Shown: positions 9,208 to 21,917, counted from the first letter of the stretch. The stretch: DNA of 64,000 bases from Citrobacter koseri (GCA_900446925.1 UAVY01000011.1:372001-436000); one strand, 5' to 3'. Numbers and translations are program-made. Notes: generated from the sequence alone by a model not told the origin.

Positions 9208-12200
9208 TGCGCCTCCTCCGCTACAACGCCTGCAAACATCTCATCCATTAACGCAATCAATTCGCCGTCCGGCCGGGTCGAGAAAATGCCCTGCCGTGGA
9301 TATTCACGGTCAACGCCGCGCAGGAAAAGGTAGATCACGCCGCCGAAATGGCGTTCATAGTCATAATCGGCGATGCGATGGCGCAGATAGCGGTGCAACG
9401 CCAGCGTATACAGCTGATATTGCAGGTCATAGCGATGCGCCTGCATCGCTGAGGCCATCGCCTCCTGAGTGTAGGCCGTGCTGTCTTCGCCCAGCCAGTT
9501 TGATTTGTAATCGAGCAGGTAATATCGCCCTTCATGGCGAAACACCAGATCGATAAACCCTTTCAGCATGCCGCGAACCTGCATGAAGTCGAGCGGCGGG
9601 CAGCCCGCCGAGAGCGGATCAAACCGGCGAATCAGCGCATCCAGTTGACTGGCGATAAGCGGCTGTGCGATCGGCAGATAAAACGCCATCTCCACCTGTT
9701 TTTCACGGGCAGAAAGATGACGCAGACTCACTCCGCGTTCGGTCAGGGGAGCCTGCAAAACAGCGTCCAGCCACTGCGTTAAAACCGGCTCCCAGTGCGC
9801 GTCATAACCGCCAAGCTCCAGTTTTTCCCGCACCCAGGCCGGGTCAACGGGCTGCGTAAAGTCGAGGTCTTCAAACAGGCTATGCAGGAATGTACCCGGC
9901 GATGCCCCTCGCGGGAACTGGTGCGGCGTCAGCTCTGGCTCTTCCGCCACATCCCCCACCCCGGCGGCATCCACATCCAGACGCGGAATTAAATCCTGGG
10001 CGACGCTATGGCCTTGCTGCTGTAAGCCGGAATAACTGGTTACTCGCCAGTTGTCGGCAGGCGTTCGGCGTAACGCTCTGGCGCTTAGCGCCGCACGCGA
10101 CGCTTCCGTTACCTGCCAGCGTTCGCTGTCCGGTTCGGCTGGCGTCCGACAGGCGATATCCTCTCCGCAAAGCGCGTCAATACAGGCGCGAAGCCCGGCG
10201 GCATCTTTCGGCTCACCTTTTTGCAGCAGGCGCCCGAGCGCGCTCTGGTGTACATCGGTATCGCCTTTCTTATCTCCGCGACGACGCACCAACGGCGCAA
10301 CGCCGAGGCTGCAATGCCACACCGAACGGGTCAGCGCCACATAAAGCAAACGCAGGTCTTCCGCCAGACGCTCTGCTTCCGCCAGTTCAACACTCTCCTC
10401 GGCGTGGCTGAGATCCAGCACCGCGTCAAACGAATTGCGATCGTGATAAAACGCCTGATCCTGCACGCGGAAATGGGTAATAAAAGGCAACCAGACGAGC
10501 GGGTATTCCAGTCCTTTTGATTTATGGATGGTGACGATTTGCACCAGATGTTTATCGCTTTCCAGCCGCAGTTGCTGGCTGGCGGCATTGCTGTCCGGCT
10601 CAAGAATATGCTGCGACAGCCAGCGCACCAGCGCATGCTCGCTTTCCAACTGCGAACCGGCTTCCTGCAACAATTCGCTGATGTGCAGAATATCGGTCAG
10701 GCGGCGCTCGCCTCCCGCCGTCGCCAGCAGGTTTTCGGCAATATTCCGCGCTGACATCAGCGCGCGCAGCATGGGCATGACGCCGCGCTTATGCCAGATT
10801 TGACGATAGCCGTCGAACTCTTCGACCACCGTATCCCAGGCATTTTCGTCGTTATTCAGCGTTTCGATGTCCTGCGCGGTCAACCCCATCATCGAGGCCG
10901 CCATCGCGCTACGCAGCGTATTTTCACGCTCAGGCGTCATGACGGCCTGTAAGATCCACAGCATTTCCTGCGCTTCCAGCGTCTCAAATACGCTGTCGCG
11001 GTTGGAGAGATAAACGGACGGAATCGCCAGCAGCGTCAGCGCATCACGAATTTGCGCCGCTTCCTGGCGGCTTCGCACCAGCACGCTGATATCCGAGGCT
11101 CGAACCGGTCGTGAGGTTTTCTCGCTAACAAGCAGCGCATCGCCAGTTTGCCCGGCTTTCAGCCAGTCACGAATTTGCGTCGCGCACACCTGCGCCATGT
11201 AACTCTGATAGTCGCCGATGCCGCAGCTTTCCCCTTCCATCAACCACATGTTCATGGCGGGCTGCGTCTCGCCGTTCAGCACAAAGCGCAGCGACTGGTT
11301 CTTCTGAGCCGATTTAACCGGCGCAAATGGAATTTCGCGGAACATAAAGGCGTCGTTCATCTGACTGAATAACGTATTCACGCTGTTGACCATACCCGGT
11401 GCGGAACGCCAGTTAGTATCCAGCGTATAATGGGCACTGACCTCGCTGCGGGCTTTCATGTAGGTGAAGATATCCGCGCCGCGAAACGCATAAATCGCCT
11501 GTTTCGGATCGCCAATCAGCAACAGCGCGGTGTCCGGCTGATGCCGCCAGATGCGGCGGAAAATGCGGTACTGCTGCGGGTCGGTATCCTGAAATTCATC
11601 AATCATCGCCACCGGGAAACGGCCACGAATTGCGCTTGCCAGCGCATCGCCGCTATTACTACGCAGCGCAACATCCAGACGACTCAGCATGTCGTCGAAA
11701 CCTAATTCACCCCGGCGTTGTTTTTCCTGCGCAACCGTCTCGCGGATTTCTGCCAGCGCACGGGTAATCAGCAGATCTTTTATCGTCAACGGTTCAGCCA
11801 GCAGTTCCTCAATGGCGACAAACAGCGGATGCTGCGGGGTTATGCCGCCCGCTTTGGTTCTCTCTTCCAGGAATCGCCGGGAGAATTTCTCCAGCGCGTC
11901 GGGTAATTGATAGGTTTGCGTTTCCGCCTGCGCCCACGCCGTGATCTTCTCGATCCATTTCGTCTGGTTGCCGCGATTGAATTTTCTGCGATCGATTCCC
12001 GACGACTCTATCACCCCATCCAGTTCATCAACGGACGCGCACCATTGCTGCTTCAGGGCGTTAATACGCGACAAAATGTGTTCGTGGCGAGACGCCAGCG
12101 TCTCGTCTGACGGCGGCGGTGCTTTGATGACCGGCGCTTCGCCCTGCAAATAACGATCGATATCTTTCAGTAGCGCCCGGGGGCCTTTCCACGCTTCAAA

Positions 12201-12749
12201 GACAACCTGGGCAATTTCGCGCGGCAGCGGATAACAGTGACGCCGCCAGAAGTCGGCGCAGGCCTGATAGCGCAGAAGGGATTCATCTTCGATTAATTGT
12301 TGCTCGAACAACATGCCGGACTCAAACGCATTCAGGCTGAGCATGCGCTGGCAAAAACCGTGGATGGTGAATACCGCCGCCTCATCCATCTGTCTTTCCG
12401 CCAACAGTAACCACTGCGCCGCCTGCTTTTTATCCTCGATCTCTTCCAGCAGGCGAGCATATAACGGGTTATCGGTAGTTTCACGCAGACAGGCGATGCG
12501 CAGTTCATGGATGTTGCTGCGGATGCGGCCGCGTAACTCTTCGGTGGCCGCCTCGGTAAACGTCACGACCAACAGTTCTTCCACGGTCAGCGGTCGGGGA
12601 AAGGCGGCAGAGCCGCCCAATCCGAGCAGCAGGCGCAGATACAACGCGGCGATAGTAAACGTTTTGCCAGTGCCCGCAGAGGCTTCAATCAGACGCTCGC
12701 CCGTAAGGGGCAAGCGTAAAGGATCAAGGGACTCAGCGGCATCATTCAT
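9204..12749 (-). CDS. recB: RecBCD subunit RecB
   Basis: 3'-5' helicase and nuclease subunit of exonuclease V, uninterrupted. I chose the ATG at 12749 ([15 protein letters not shown]), which lines up with the E. coli start; a GTG at 12758 is also in frame. Walker [12 protein letters not shown] is near residue 23, with [24 protein letters not shown] and [12 protein letters not shown] as UvrD-family helicase motifs. The C-terminal nuclease domain contains [11 protein letters not shown] and [12 protein letters not shown], which carry the catalytic Asp and Lys known in RecB. It overlaps ptrA upstream and recD downstream, so translation is probably coupled. Confidence 0.97.
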   Translation of the reverse strand: MNDAAESLDPLRLPLTGERLIEASAGTGKTFTIAALYLRLLLGLGGSAAFPRPLTVEELLVVTFTEAATEELRGRIRSNIHELRIACLRETTDNPLYARLLEEIEDKKQAAQWLLLAERQMDEAAVFTIHGFCQRMLSLNAFESGMLFEQQLIEDESLLRYQACADFWRRHCYPLPREIAQVVFEAWKGPRALLKDIDRYLQGEAPVIKAPPPSDETLASRHEHILSRINALKQQWCASVDELDGVIESSGIDRRKFNRGNQTKWIEKITAWAQAETQTYQLPDALEKFSRRFLEERTKAGGITPQHPLFVAIEELLAEPLTIKDLLITRALAEIRETVAQEKQRRGELGFDDMLSRLDVALRSNSGDALASAIRGRFPVAMIDEFQDTDPQQYRIFRRIWRHQPDTALLLIGDPKQAIYAFRGADIFTYMKARSEVSAHYTLDTNWRSAPGMVNSVNTLFSQMNDAFMFREIPFAPVKSAQKNQSLRFVLNGETQPAMNMWLMEGESCGIGDYQSYMAQVCATQIRDWLKAGQTGDALLVSEKTSRPVRASDISVLVRSRQEAAQIRDALTLLAIPSVYLSNRDSVFETLEAQEMLWILQAVMTPERENTLRSAMAASMMGLTAQDIETLNNDENAWDTVVEEFDGYRQIWHKRGVMPMLRALMSARNIAENLLATAGGERRLTDILHISELLQEAGSQLESEHALVRWLSQHILEPDSNAASQQLRLESDKHLVQIVTIHKSKGLEYPLVWLPFITHFRVQDQAFYHDRNSFDAVLDLSHAEESVELAEAERLAEDLRLLYVALTRSVWHCSLGVAPLVRRRGDKKGDTDVHQSALGRLLQKGEPKDAAGLRACIDALCGEDIACRTPAEPDSERWQVTEASRAALSARALRRTPADNWRVTSYSGLQQQGHSVAQDLIPRLDVDAAGVGDVAEEPELTPHQFPRGASPGTFLHSLFEDLDFTQPVDPAWVREKLELGGYDAHWEPVLTQWLDAVLQAPLTERGVSLRHLSAREKQVEMAFYLPIAQPLIASQLDALIRRFDPLSAGCPPLDFMQVRGMLKGFIDLVFRHEGRYYLLDYKSNWLGEDSTAYTQEAMASAMQAHRYDLQYQLYTLALHRYLRHRIADYDYERHFGGVIYLFLRGVDREYPRQGIFSTRPDGELIALMDEMFAGVVAEEAQ

Positions 12750-15630
12750 TCTTTTCACTCATCAGGGGTAAGGTTTGCTGCAACGCGCTGACGTTCTCCC
12801 ACACTTTCCAGCCTTCCGGGCGCACGTACTCTGCTTTCCCGTTCTGACTGCCGGAAACCTGTGACAGTATCGCCATGCCTTGCGGCTCAACCACCGCCTG
12901 ATGGAAGAAATCGGCAAGTTTTTGCGGCGTCAGCAGTTTAATCTGAGCCACGATTTTATCACGTGAATCAAAGCGCATATTGCCGCGATCGAAATCTTTG
13001 CTTAATTTCGACGCTTCTTCGCCCAGCGTTTGCGGCGCTTGCAACATCTGCGCGATGATCGCCTGCTGAATTTGCGCAAACTCTTCCGGCGTCATCGCCC
13101 GCAGCTTCGCTTCCGCCGTTGGGAAGAATGCTTTGTAACGCTCCCAGAGATAAGACGGTTGCTTGTCGCTGCTTTGCAGCAGGAAACCCATTCCCCACTG
13201 ACGCCCGACGCTCATCGGGAAAGCGAACACCGCATAGCCTAACTGTTCTTCAGTACGCAACTGATTATAGAACCACGGCTGAACGATTTGCCCTAACATC
13301 GCGCTGTAGGCTGAACTGGCATATTCATCGTAACCGGTTGGAACGAATACCGCCGCCAGCGCGGAGTCAGTGCTGCTCCCTGCCTTCTCAAAGATGACCG
13401 ACTGCTTTTTATCCACCAGTACGTCTTTATTGCGACACCACTCTGAACCGTTGGCGCCAAGCTGCTGTTGGATATCCCGCGCCATGGTTTTCACCTGCGC
13501 TTCGCGCATATTGCCAATCACCAGAAACTCCGGTCGCGCGCCTGCTTTTAACGTATCGCGGTAAGCCATGACCTCTTTCAGCGTGATCGAAGGCAACAGC
13601 TTACGGCGTTCATCACGCTGGAAGTAAGGCACCTGAGAAAGCATCTGTGCCGGCATAATCGCCTGATCGTAGGCCTTCCCTTTTTCTGCGGAATCCATCA
13701 TCTGCGCATACCAGGATTTCGCCTGTTCCAGCTGTTCTTCCGTCGCGGTGTAGCTGAAATACCCTTCCAGCAATGCCTGGAAAAGCTGCGGCAAGCGCTG
13801 CGTGTAACCGTTCGCGTTAAGCATCAGACCATTGTTGGCGTTGGTGGAAAAGCCAATCCCGCCGACCGATGCCTGGTTGCTTAACTGGTCGAGCGCGATC
13901 CCCGCGAGATAATCGTTTAACGCAAACATCACCTGGTTTCTGGCGCTGTCCATTGCTTTCGGGTTACGCAGAATAACGCTGACATCCGCCTTAGGCTCGC
14001 TGGCAAAATAACGGCTCGGCGCATAAACCACGCGCAAATCCGGTTCATCGACAATCAGCTCCGGGTGGGGATATTCCTTCTCCGGTTTGATCAGCGTGAA
14101 ATCGTCTGGAATATAGGGGTTAAGCTCCGGTAATGACAGCGCAATGCCCTGCGCTTTTTGCTGCCAGTCGGCGAGCGTTTTGTCGTCGATTTTATTCACC
14201 TGATAAGGCGCGTCGACAAAATAGGCCGTTTTGTTGTGCGGTTCCTTCGGGCTGATGTACCAGATACGCGCATTCTGCGGCGTCATCATCGCCAGGCGTG
14301 ATTTCACCGCCGCCGCATCGTATTGATCGGCGATATTCACCGCATCCAGCGTATGTTCCACCGGAACGCGAATCATCGTATCCGCCAGCCATTCGACGTA
14401 ATCCATATCACGGGTGATAGAGGGGTAACGGAAGTCGAGATCCAGCACATGCGCCAGCTCATCGAAGTAGCGTTTATCCACGCCTTTTTCACGTAACAGG
14501 TTGAGATAGCTGAAGATGGCGGCGACAACGTCGTCCCGGTTCGCCAGCCCTTTGTCCGTCAGGGTAGCGGAAATGGCCAGTACGCCGCTGTTACCGTTAA
14601 CCACCGGGTCGGAGTCCGCACGAATGCCTTCCACTAATCCTTGTTTTTGCAGCCAGTCGGAGAGCGTTCCCGGGCTCCGGTTGCCAATCAGGTAGGTCAC
14701 CAGTTCGTCGGTTTTGCTGCGAAACTGCGCGCTATTGTTATCAATACGAAACTCTACGCGCAGCACTTTACGCGGCAGAGCAGGCACATAATGAATGATG
14801 ATGCCCTTTTGCGCGTCCGTTACTACCGGCACGGTAATTTCCGGCTTTTTGATATTTTTATTCGGCACCCGGCCATAGGTTTCAGCCGCAATACGCGCCA
14901 GTTCCGGCAGCGGTTTGTTACTATAAATCACCGCTTTCATCAGGTTCGCTGAATAATATTTTTCGTGAAACGCCTGCAACGCCTGCTGAACCGGATTGCC
15001 AGGTTTGTCGCTTAAGGTTTCCAGATTGCCGCCAGAGAAGCGCGAACCCGGGTGCGCCGGGTTGATGGTTTCTGCGCTGACCTGCGCCATACGCATACCG
15101 TCTCGCGTACGCGCCATCGTCAGTTCGGCATTGACCGCATTGCGCTCACGCTCGGCATATTTTTTATCCAGCAACGGGGCGGCAATGGCATCGGCAAGAC
15201 GATCGACCGCACCTGACAGGGCGTCGTTTTCCACCTCCAGATAGAAGGCGGTACGATACGGCGCGGTGCTGGCATTATGGCTGCCGCCGTGCATTTTAAG
15301 GTATTCGGCAAGGCTGTCAGGCTGGGGATATTTTTTAGACCCCATCAGGCTCATATGTTCGAGATAGTGCGCCAGCCCCTGATGTTCATCGGGGTCCTCC
15401 AGCGATCCAACAGGCACCACCAGCGCGGAAAGCGATTTCACCGCTTGCGGGTCGGATACCAGCAAAACCACCATGTCATTGTCCAGACGAATCGCCTGAT
15501 ACTGACGCGTATCTTTCTCGCTTTTACGGATGGTTTCCGCCAAAGGCTGCCAACCGGTATCTGCCTGACTTAAGGGTGCCCAAAGGGCGACAAACAACAG
15601 TAACGCTTTGAACCAGGTGCTGCGGGGCAT
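12742..15630 (-). CDS. ptrA: Protease III (pitrilysin)
   Basis: Periplasmic M16 zinc metalloprotease, 962 residues as in E. coli. The N-terminal signal peptide is MPRSTWFKALLLFVALWAPLSQA. The inverted zinc motif HYLEH is in GLAHYLEHMSLMGS near residue 88-92, with the distal glutamate expected in the following helix. It lies between recC and recB; its 3' end overlaps recB by 8 bases. The position is conserved in enterics although it has no known role in recombination. Confidence 0.97.
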   Translation of the reverse strand: MPRSTWFKALLLFVALWAPLSQADTGWQPLAETIRKSEKDTRQYQAIRLDNDMVVLLVSDPQAVKSLSALVVPVGSLEDPDEHQGLAHYLEHMSLMGSKKYPQPDSLAEYLKMHGGSHNASTAPYRTAFYLEVENDALSGAVDRLADAIAAPLLDKKYAERERNAVNAELTMARTRDGMRMAQVSAETINPAHPGSRFSGGNLETLSDKPGNPVQQALQAFHEKYYSANLMKAVIYSNKPLPELARIAAETYGRVPNKNIKKPEITVPVVTDAQKGIIIHYVPALPRKVLRVEFRIDNNSAQFRSKTDELVTYLIGNRSPGTLSDWLQKQGLVEGIRADSDPVVNGNSGVLAISATLTDKGLANRDDVVAAIFSYLNLLREKGVDKRYFDELAHVLDLDFRYPSITRDMDYVEWLADTMIRVPVEHTLDAVNIADQYDAAAVKSRLAMMTPQNARIWYISPKEPHNKTAYFVDAPYQVNKIDDKTLADWQQKAQGIALSLPELNPYIPDDFTLIKPEKEYPHPELIVDEPDLRVVYAPSRYFASEPKADVSVILRNPKAMDSARNQVMFALNDYLAGIALDQLSNQASVGGIGFSTNANNGLMLNANGYTQRLPQLFQALLEGYFSYTATEEQLEQAKSWYAQMMDSAEKGKAYDQAIMPAQMLSQVPYFQRDERRKLLPSITLKEVMAYRDTLKAGARPEFLVIGNMREAQVKTMARDIQQQLGANGSEWCRNKDVLVDKKQSVIFEKAGSSTDSALAAVFVPTGYDEYASSAYSAMLGQIVQPWFYNQLRTEEQLGYAVFAFPMSVGRQWGMGFLLQSSDKQPSYLWERYKAFFPTAEAKLRAMTPEEFAQIQQAIIAQMLQAPQTLGEEASKLSKDFDRGNMRFDSRDKIVAQIKLLTPQKLADFFHQAVVEPQGMAILSQVSGSQNGKAEYVRPEGWKVWENVSALQQTLPLMSEKNE

Positions 15631-15812
15631 TCACGAACCTCATCATTAACTTTCTTTCCCGCTCAGGTGAAGCGCGAGCGCGGACGCTGGCGCTTATTGA
15701 GCAGGACAAAACTGTGTGCTAAACGAGTCAGCATCTCTTATTGTAAAATCAGTCCGTGACAGAAAACGCATCATAAATGAAGCCATTTAATTGCGCAATT
15801 TTTATACAACCC

Positions 15813-18800
15813 TCACGACTGATTAAAACGAAATAGCGGTAACAGATAACGTTGAGACTGAGAAATAATGCTCTCTATCGTCTTCGGCTCCAGCTGTCGC
15901 CACAACCGTTGATACCAGATATCATCCCCTTCTCCGCGTATCACCATGTTACCTTCATAAGCCTGTAAGAACTTCGTCCGGGCTTTTTGCAGCGTGTCAG
16001 CATCATCTAACATGGCATCATTCGCCGCGTCATAACAAGCTTTTATCCATGCGCCGCCGCTTTCAGGAAGAACCAGCAGTGGGGACGACATCCCTTCCCG
16101 ATAACCGTCAATCAGCTGAGCGAGGTAAGTTAACGCCTGTTCAGCCTCTAACGGCGGGAAGCGCCACTCTCCCTCTTTACGCAGGAACAAACGACTTTCG
16201 CCTTTTCCGCCACAGGCACAATAGACAAGGTGTTCCAGCCAAAGTTGCATTCCCTGCGCAACGCTTATTAAAGATGGGCGCCAGCGCAACAAACCGTCTT
16301 CCTGCACCTGCGGCAACCACCCCGTGATCTGCACGCCATTGCAGAGCAGATCAACTTCCATACTTTTCCCCGGCTGACGACACGCGATAATCCTGTCCGC
16401 CAGCGACTGCATCTCCTGACGCTGCGTATCCCAGAGGATCTCGCCAAAAGCGCCATACGGGAGATCGCCCGCCGCCCGGAAGCGACGGAATAAAAGCCCG
16501 GCATCCTCTTCTTCGACCAGCGTATTAAGCAACTGCTGATTAAGCTGATAGCGGGTTAGCCCTTCCAGAATGAACGGCTCCGTATCGGGAATTTCACTCT
16601 CTTCCGCGCGGAAATTCACCTGTAGCCGCATCTGGAAAAACGCCCGCACCGGATGCGCCCAGAAGCGCTGAAGTTTTTCCAGCGTCAACGTCTCAGGGAG
16701 TTCATAGGGCAACGGCTGTACAAAATCAGAGTGGGCCTCGCCTGACTGACTTGCAGCAGGCAGCCATTCGCGCGCGTAGCTTTGCTGATCACCGGGAAGA
16801 TAGTTTTGCGCATCAAACGGCATCCGCGTGTGCAGGCGAGCGATATGCGCTTTCACGCGGGCCTCGCTCTCATCGCTGGTCAGTTCTTCATCTCCCGGCA
16901 AATAGTGACTTTGCCCGATATAATCCATCAGTTCCTGCACCAGGACTGACGGGAAACGTTCGCTGTTATCCTGAATAGAGCGCCCGATGTAGCTGATATA
17001 GAGCGTCTGCTGCGCAGAGATTAAGGCCTCAAGGAACAGGTAGCGGTCATCATCGCGACGGCTACGATCCCCGCGCATCGGTTTCTGACTCATCAGGTCA
17101 AAACCGAGCGGCGCCAGCTGACGCGGATAGACGCCGTCATTCATACCAAGGAGACACACAACCTTAAAGGGGATAGAACGCATAGGCATGAGCGTACAGA
17201 TGTTTACCGGCCCCGCCAGAAAACGCTGGCTGATGCGTTCCTGATCCAGCCTTTGTGCCAGCTCGTCCCGTAACAGAGACAGCGGCACCGCATCGCCATA
17301 CTCCGCCTCAAGCCCTTCGGTGATAATCGCCTGCCATTGCTGCTCGATAAGGGTCATCGCGGCTTCCGTTTCCGCATCGGGCAGGAAAAAGTCATTGAGC
17401 ATGTCGCGGCAAACCGGGAGCCACTCTTCCAGCGGACGCGCCTGCGCCAGTCCGCGACGCCAGAGGTTCAACTGCATAAGCAGGGACGCCAGATGCCCGA
17501 CCAGCTCCGCAATCAGCCCGCTGGACTCGTCATAAGGCAGCACGGACTGCCATTCGCCCTGCGCGCTTTCCATCGCGTAACCCAGCAGCATACGCGTCAG
17601 GCCAAATTGCCAGGTATGCTGCCCCGTTGCAGGAAGCGCCAGCTCGCGCACGTTGTCGTCATCAATCCCCCAGCGGATACCCGACTCATTGACCCATAAG
17701 CGAAGATAGCGCAGCCCTTCTTCGTTGATGTTAAACCGAGCCGCCAGAACCGGCACGTCCAGCAGCGCCAGCACATCTTCAGAGACAAAACGGCTGTCCG
17801 GCAACGACAGCAGGCTGATAAACGCCTGCAAAACGGGATGCGACTGACGCGCCCGGCGATCGGAGATGGCATAAGGCAAATAGCGTTCGGCAGGCGCACT
17901 GCCAAATACGGCCTGAATAAAGGGGCTATAGCTGTCGATATCCGCCACCATGACGATAATATCGCGCGGCATCAGCGTCGGGTCGGCCTCCAGCATCGCC
18001 AGCAAACGATCGTGCAGGATCTCCACTTCACGCTGCGGGCTATGGCATACGTGAAAGGTCACGCTGGCGTCATTCGGGTCAAGCAGACGCTTGTTGTCGC
18101 TTCGGGCGTACTCTTCGAGGTTCACCCCAGCCACGGCGCGACTTTCCAGCTCAAGGATGTCCGCCTGAATGTTATGAAGCAGGTTGTCCGGGGGAATATC
18201 GACAAACGCATCCAGTTCCTGCGTGTTTTCCAGTTCGGAAAGCAAGTAGATGTAATCCCGCCCCAGTTTCCCCCAGGACGCCAGCATCGGGTTCCCGACA
18301 TCCTGCTCGCCGTCGCTATTAAATAACTCCCCGGCGCGTTGGTTATCGCGAAACAGCGGTAAGTCGCGCTCCTCAAAGCAGTGACGACGCTGACGAGCCA
18401 CCAGTTTTGCCAGCCAGGCAGGGTCTCTGATATCCCCCCAGTAATAACGACAGGGGTTAGTGAACAGCAGATGGATTTCGATGTGCTTTCCCAGCGCCTG
18501 CAAGGCCCGGAGATACACCGGCGGCAGCGCGGAAATACCACAAATAAAGACGCGCGAAGGCAGCTCCGTCGGGCTGGTTGTCGCATTTTCCAGCGTCTGG
18601 ATAAAACGCTGATACACATTCGCACGGTGCCAGCACGGCTGCCCCCAGTTCAGCCGTGTATTCCACCAGCGCCTTCCACAGCGGCGCCTGCCAGATCTGA
18701 GCCTCCCCTAACCCGTCAACCATCTGCCCCGCCTCCCACTGGGTAAGCCAGTCGGGGCGATAGACCAGATACTGATCGAAAAGATCGGCGGCACGCGAGG

Positions 18801-19182
18801 AAAGCTGGAATAGCTTGCGCTTGTCAGCGTCGTCCGTCAGATAGTGGCGCAGTAGCGTAAAATCTTCACGCTCCAGCAGTTGCGGCAGCAGCGTCATCAG
18901 CTTCCAGCTCATGTTTTGCTTGCTGAACGCGCTCTCTTTCGGGATATCAGGCAGCACGCGTACAAACATATCCCAGATAAAACTCGCGGGTAGCGGAAAA
19001 TCGATATTCGCGGCGATACCAAATTTCTGCGAAAGGGTCATTTGCAGCCACTGCGCCATACCGGTACTTTGAACCAACACAATTTCGGGTTCAAAAGGAT
19101 CGTCAAGCCGATCGCGCTCAACGATGAATTCCATTAACGCTTCCAGCACGTCCAGACGGTTGGAGTGGTAGACCCTTAACAT
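15813..19182 (-). CDS. recC: RecBCD subunit RecC (one frame break)
   Basis: Large non-catalytic subunit that recognises Chi and splits the duplex in the RecBCD enzyme. The start at 19182 gives MLRVYHSNRLDVLEALMEF. The frame changes at a CCCCC run (18642-18646), where ELGQPRWHRAN should continue; removing one C gives 1122 residues, the E. coli length. Recognisable blocks include LVQSTGMAQWLQMTLSQKFG, FICGISALPP and IPFKVVCLLGMNDGVYPRQ. The gene is 12 bases downstream of the ppdC stop, so it may be read through from the prepilin genes. Confidence 0.95.
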
Positions 19183-19194
19183 AGCAACTCCTGA

Positions 19195-19518
19195 CTACTG
19201 ACTTTTCGGGCAATGTAAGCGCGACATCTGGCCTTGCCTGCCCAAAGGGGAAATGAGTTTAACGCTGATGCTGACACATCCCGCTTGTGTTGTCTGCATT
19301 CGGTTGGCCTGCCAGCTTTCGGGAGGTGAAAATGAATACAGCGCCGTTTGCTGCCAGCCATACCGCCAGAGCTGTTGATATTGCGCCCTGACGACAAGAC
19401 TCGTCATCAACGCCCGCTGATAACCCGATAACGCGGTGACGGTTATCACCAGCAGCGCCATCGCCAGTATCACTTCCGGCAGACTAAAACCACGCTGCCT
19501 GTTCAGGGTATCTGGCAT
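19195..19518 (-). CDS. ppdC: Prepilin-type protein PpdC
   Basis: Small 107-residue protein with a type IV prepilin N-terminus, [20 protein letters not shown]: a processing site G/F, glutamate at +5 and a hydrophobic helix. It would be cleaved by a prepilin peptidase and act as a minor pseudopilin, but no function is established for this cluster in enterics. It overlaps ygdB by 16 bases and ends 12 bases before recC. Confidence 0.9.
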   Translation of the reverse strand: MPDTLNRQRGFSLPEVILAMALLVITVTALSGYQRALMTSLVVRAQYQQLWRYGWQQTALYSFSPPESWQANRMQTTQAGCVSISVKLISPLGRQGQMSRLHCPKSQ

Positions 19519-19910
19519 AACGCCACCTCACTCAACGGGCAAAAATCGCTCCATCCATGCGGAGAAAATACAACGCCGCTTTCCTCCAGAGCACCCAGGC
19601 GCCAGACCGATGCGCCATCATACTGCGCAATCAATAAAGCGGTGTTGTTCGCGAGCAGACGCAGGCAAACGCGGGCATTCGGCGTGGCGTATTGCCGACA
19701 CTCAACCGCAGCCTGCGTCGACCATGACTGCATCCTTCCCCATTCCAGCGCCGACTGCGCCACCGCCTGACGCTGCAAGGCCCGGCTTTCTGTCGCCACC
19801 AGAGTGGAAAAACTCGCCTGCTGCTGGTTTGCCCCCTGAAGCAGCAGGCTGCCCAATACCAGCAGCAAAAGCACCATCGCCAGAGAAGACACACCCCGTT
19901 CACGCTTCAC
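19503..19910 (-). CDS. ygdB: Prepilin-cluster protein YgdB
   Basis: 135-residue protein with an N-terminal membrane helix ([22 protein letters not shown]) resembling a degenerate prepilin signal, matching E. coli YgdB over its length, including [11 protein letters not shown] near the C-terminus. It sits between ppdB and ppdC with overlapping ends in one operon. The function is unknown; it could be a PilX/GspK-like minor component. Confidence 0.88.
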   Translation of the reverse strand: MKRERGVSSLAMVLLLLVLGSLLLQGANQQQASFSTLVATESRALQRQAVAQSALEWGRMQSWSTQAAVECRQYATPNARVCLRLLANNTALLIAQYDGASVWRLGALEESGVVFSPHGWSDFCPLSEVALCQIP

Positions 19911-20470
19911 AGATTAAACCCGGTGACGCTGTATTGCGCCTTAACAGCGGTTTTAGAAGCCGCTTTACTGCGCCCCTGAAGAGACAGCGTCAGTACCGGC
20001 GCAAAACCGGGCATCTCCTGACGCTCAACGTTAAATGCCTCAATCTGTACCGTATCGGGATCGGTCATTTTATCCCACCCTTTATCTGCGCATGATGTTG
20101 CCCCACGCAGTGTTTCCAGCGTTTTATTGTTTAAACGAAACCCGGTCTGTTCGGCCTCTTTTCCCGGCGCAGTCTCCCAGCGCCCGTTATTATTGGCGTC
20201 CCACTGTACGATAACGCACTCCCCCTGCCCGGCAATCACCAGTCCTTTCCCTGTGCAGTTTCCCCGACAATATCCCGCGCGTTGCAGGTGTTTTGCCACG
20301 GTATAAGCACGCTGCCAGATCTCATCTTCCAGCAACAGCTGCCGCGTGGTCTGTAGAATCTCACGCTGTAGCGCGGGTAAAAATCGTGCCGCGCCGAGCA
20401 GTAGCATGCTGCTTATCGCCATCGCGATAAGTACCTCCAATAGAGAAAAACCGCGCTCGTTCATCGACAT
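19907..20470 (-). CDS. ppdB: Prepilin-type protein PpdB
   Basis: 187 residues from 20470 ([20 protein letters not shown]), the same length as E. coli PpdB. An alternative ATG at 20464 makes a tight ATGA overlap with ppdA. The class III signal G/FSLLE is followed by a hydrophobic helix. Cysteines in GYCRGNCTG and [10 protein letters not shown] may form disulfides in the periplasm. It overlaps ygdB by 4 bases. Confidence 0.9.
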   Translation of the reverse strand: MSMNERGFSLLEVLIAMAISSMLLLGAARFLPALQREILQTTRQLLLEDEIWQRAYTVAKHLQRAGYCRGNCTGKGLVIAGQGECVIVQWDANNNGRWETAPGKEAEQTGFRLNNKTLETLRGATSCADKGWDKMTDPDTVQIEAFNVERQEMPGFAPVLTLSLQGRSKAASKTAVKAQYSVTGFNL

Positions 20471-20931
20471 GCTTCGGCCTCGCGTCCCTCACAGAGCCGG
20501 ATTCGCCCCCAGGACGAAACCACCAGACGCCATTCGCCCGCGGCGTTTTTCAGGCGGATATGCCCGGCCCAGGCGGTATTGCGCAGACCAAAAAACGCCA
20601 GCGAGGGGGTGATCTCCACCATGTCTATATCGCGCCATGCTGGAATAAAGACAAACGGCGCGTCTGGCGTACAGGCACCTTGCGCCGAAGCAGCGCTGAC
20701 AAAGCACCAGCCGCCGCGTTCTCTGATGACCTGAACAATGTGATCCCGGTTGTGCCAGTTCGCATCCTCACGCAGTTGCAGCAAGTAATCCCGCAGCTGG
20801 CTGGCGGTTTGCCATAACCGTTGCTGCTGTTGCCAACGCTGCCAACCATAGAGCCCTGTGGCGCTAAGGCTAACCATAAGAAGCATGGCGACCATTGTTT
20901 CAATGAGCGTATAGCCCTGTTGTTTTTTCAT
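20461..20931 (-). CDS. ppdA: Prepilin-type protein PpdA
   Basis: 156-residue GspH/FimT-like pseudopilin, first gene of the ppdA-ppdB-ygdB-ppdC cluster. The N-terminus [16 protein letters not shown] has the G/YTLIE processing site and a hydrophobic helix. The body contains [15 protein letters not shown] and [18 protein letters not shown] as in E. coli PpdA. The 3' end overlaps ppdB. Confidence 0.9.
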   Translation of the reverse strand: MKKQQGYTLIETMVAMLLMVSLSATGLYGWQRWQQQQRLWQTASQLRDYLLQLREDANWHNRDHIVQVIRERGGWCFVSAASAQGACTPDAPFVFIPAWRDIDMVEITPSLAFFGLRNTAWAGHIRLKNAAGEWRLVVSSWGRIRLCEGREAEACR

Positions 20932-21067
20932 AGCGGCAGTATGCCGGGGGCGGGAGAAAATGACGAGGCAAGAATGCAGATTATTCGGCGCGTTACGAGA
21001 AATAGTTATCGTATTACAGCGCGTTGCAAAGATTCGGGAATCAGCGCCGAAGAATGGCGTACGGGAT

Positions 21068-21097
21068 AAAAAAAACCGACGCGCAAAGGCATCGGTT
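21068..21097 (-). terminator. Intrinsic terminator after thyA
   Basis: Read on the minus strand, stem AACCGA/TCGGTT with a loop of about 12 bases is followed by eight T. It separates thyA from the ppdA cluster. Confidence 0.7.
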
Positions 21098-21116
21098 ATG
21101 ACAGGATGAGCTCAGG

Positions 21117-21911
21117 TCAGATAGCGACCGGCGCTTTAATGCCAGGATGCGGGTCGTAGCCTTCAATCTCAAAATCTTCAAAACGGTAGTCGAAGATAGA
21201 GTCAGGCTTACGTTTGATCACCAGTTTCGGCAGCGCGCGCGGTTCGCGGCTTAACTGTAGGTGCGTCTGTTCCATATGGTTGCTGTACAGGTGCGTGTCG
21301 CCGCCGGTCCAGACAAAGTCGCCCACTTCCAGGTCGCACTGTTGCGCCATCATATGAACCAGTAACGCATAGCTGGCGATATTAAACGGCAGCCCCAGGA
21401 AGACGTCGCAGGAGCGCTGATACAGCTGGCAGGAGAGTTTGCCGTCCGCAACATAGAACTGGAAGAACGCATGACACGGCGCCAGCGCCATTTTATCCAG
21501 CTCGCCGACGTTCCAGGCGGAAACAATAATACGGCGGGAGTCCGGGTCATTTTTCAACTGGTTCATGACCGTGGTGATCTGGTCAATATGGCGACCGTCC
21601 GGCGCAGGCCATGCGCGCCACTGTTTGCCATATACCGGGCCTAAATTACCGTTTTCATCGGCCCATTCGTCCCAGATCGTCACATTGTTTTCATGCAGGT
21701 AAGCGACGTTGGTATCGCCTTGCAGGAACCACAACAGCTCGTGAATGATGGAGCGTAAATGGCAGCGCTTCGTCGTCACCAGCGGAAATCCTTCCCGCAG
21801 GTTAAAACGCATCTGATGACCAAAAATGGAAAGCGTTCCGGTTCCGGTACGGTCGTTTTTCTGTGTGCCTTCATCCAGCACTTTTTGCATCAGTTCTAAA
21901 TACTGTTTCAT
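21117..21911 (-). CDS. thyA: Thymidylate synthase
   Basis: 264 residues, full length and uninterrupted. It methylates dUMP to dTMP with methylene-tetrahydrofolate. The catalytic cysteine lies in [12 protein letters not shown]; the phosphate-binding arginines are in [14 protein letters not shown]. It starts 6 bases after the lgt stop, the tight lgt-thyA arrangement known in E. coli. Confidence 0.98.
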   Translation of the reverse strand: MKQYLELMQKVLDEGTQKNDRTGTGTLSIFGHQMRFNLREGFPLVTTKRCHLRSIIHELLWFLQGDTNVAYLHENNVTIWDEWADENGNLGPVYGKQWRAWPAPDGRHIDQITTVMNQLKNDPDSRRIIVSAWNVGELDKMALAPCHAFFQFYVADGKLSCQLYQRSCDVFLGLPFNIASYALLVHMMAQQCDLEVGDFVWTGGDTHLYSNHMEQTHLQLSREPRALPKLVIKRKPDSIFDYRFEDFEIEGYDPHPGIKAPVAI

Positions 21912-21917
21912 GGTTCC

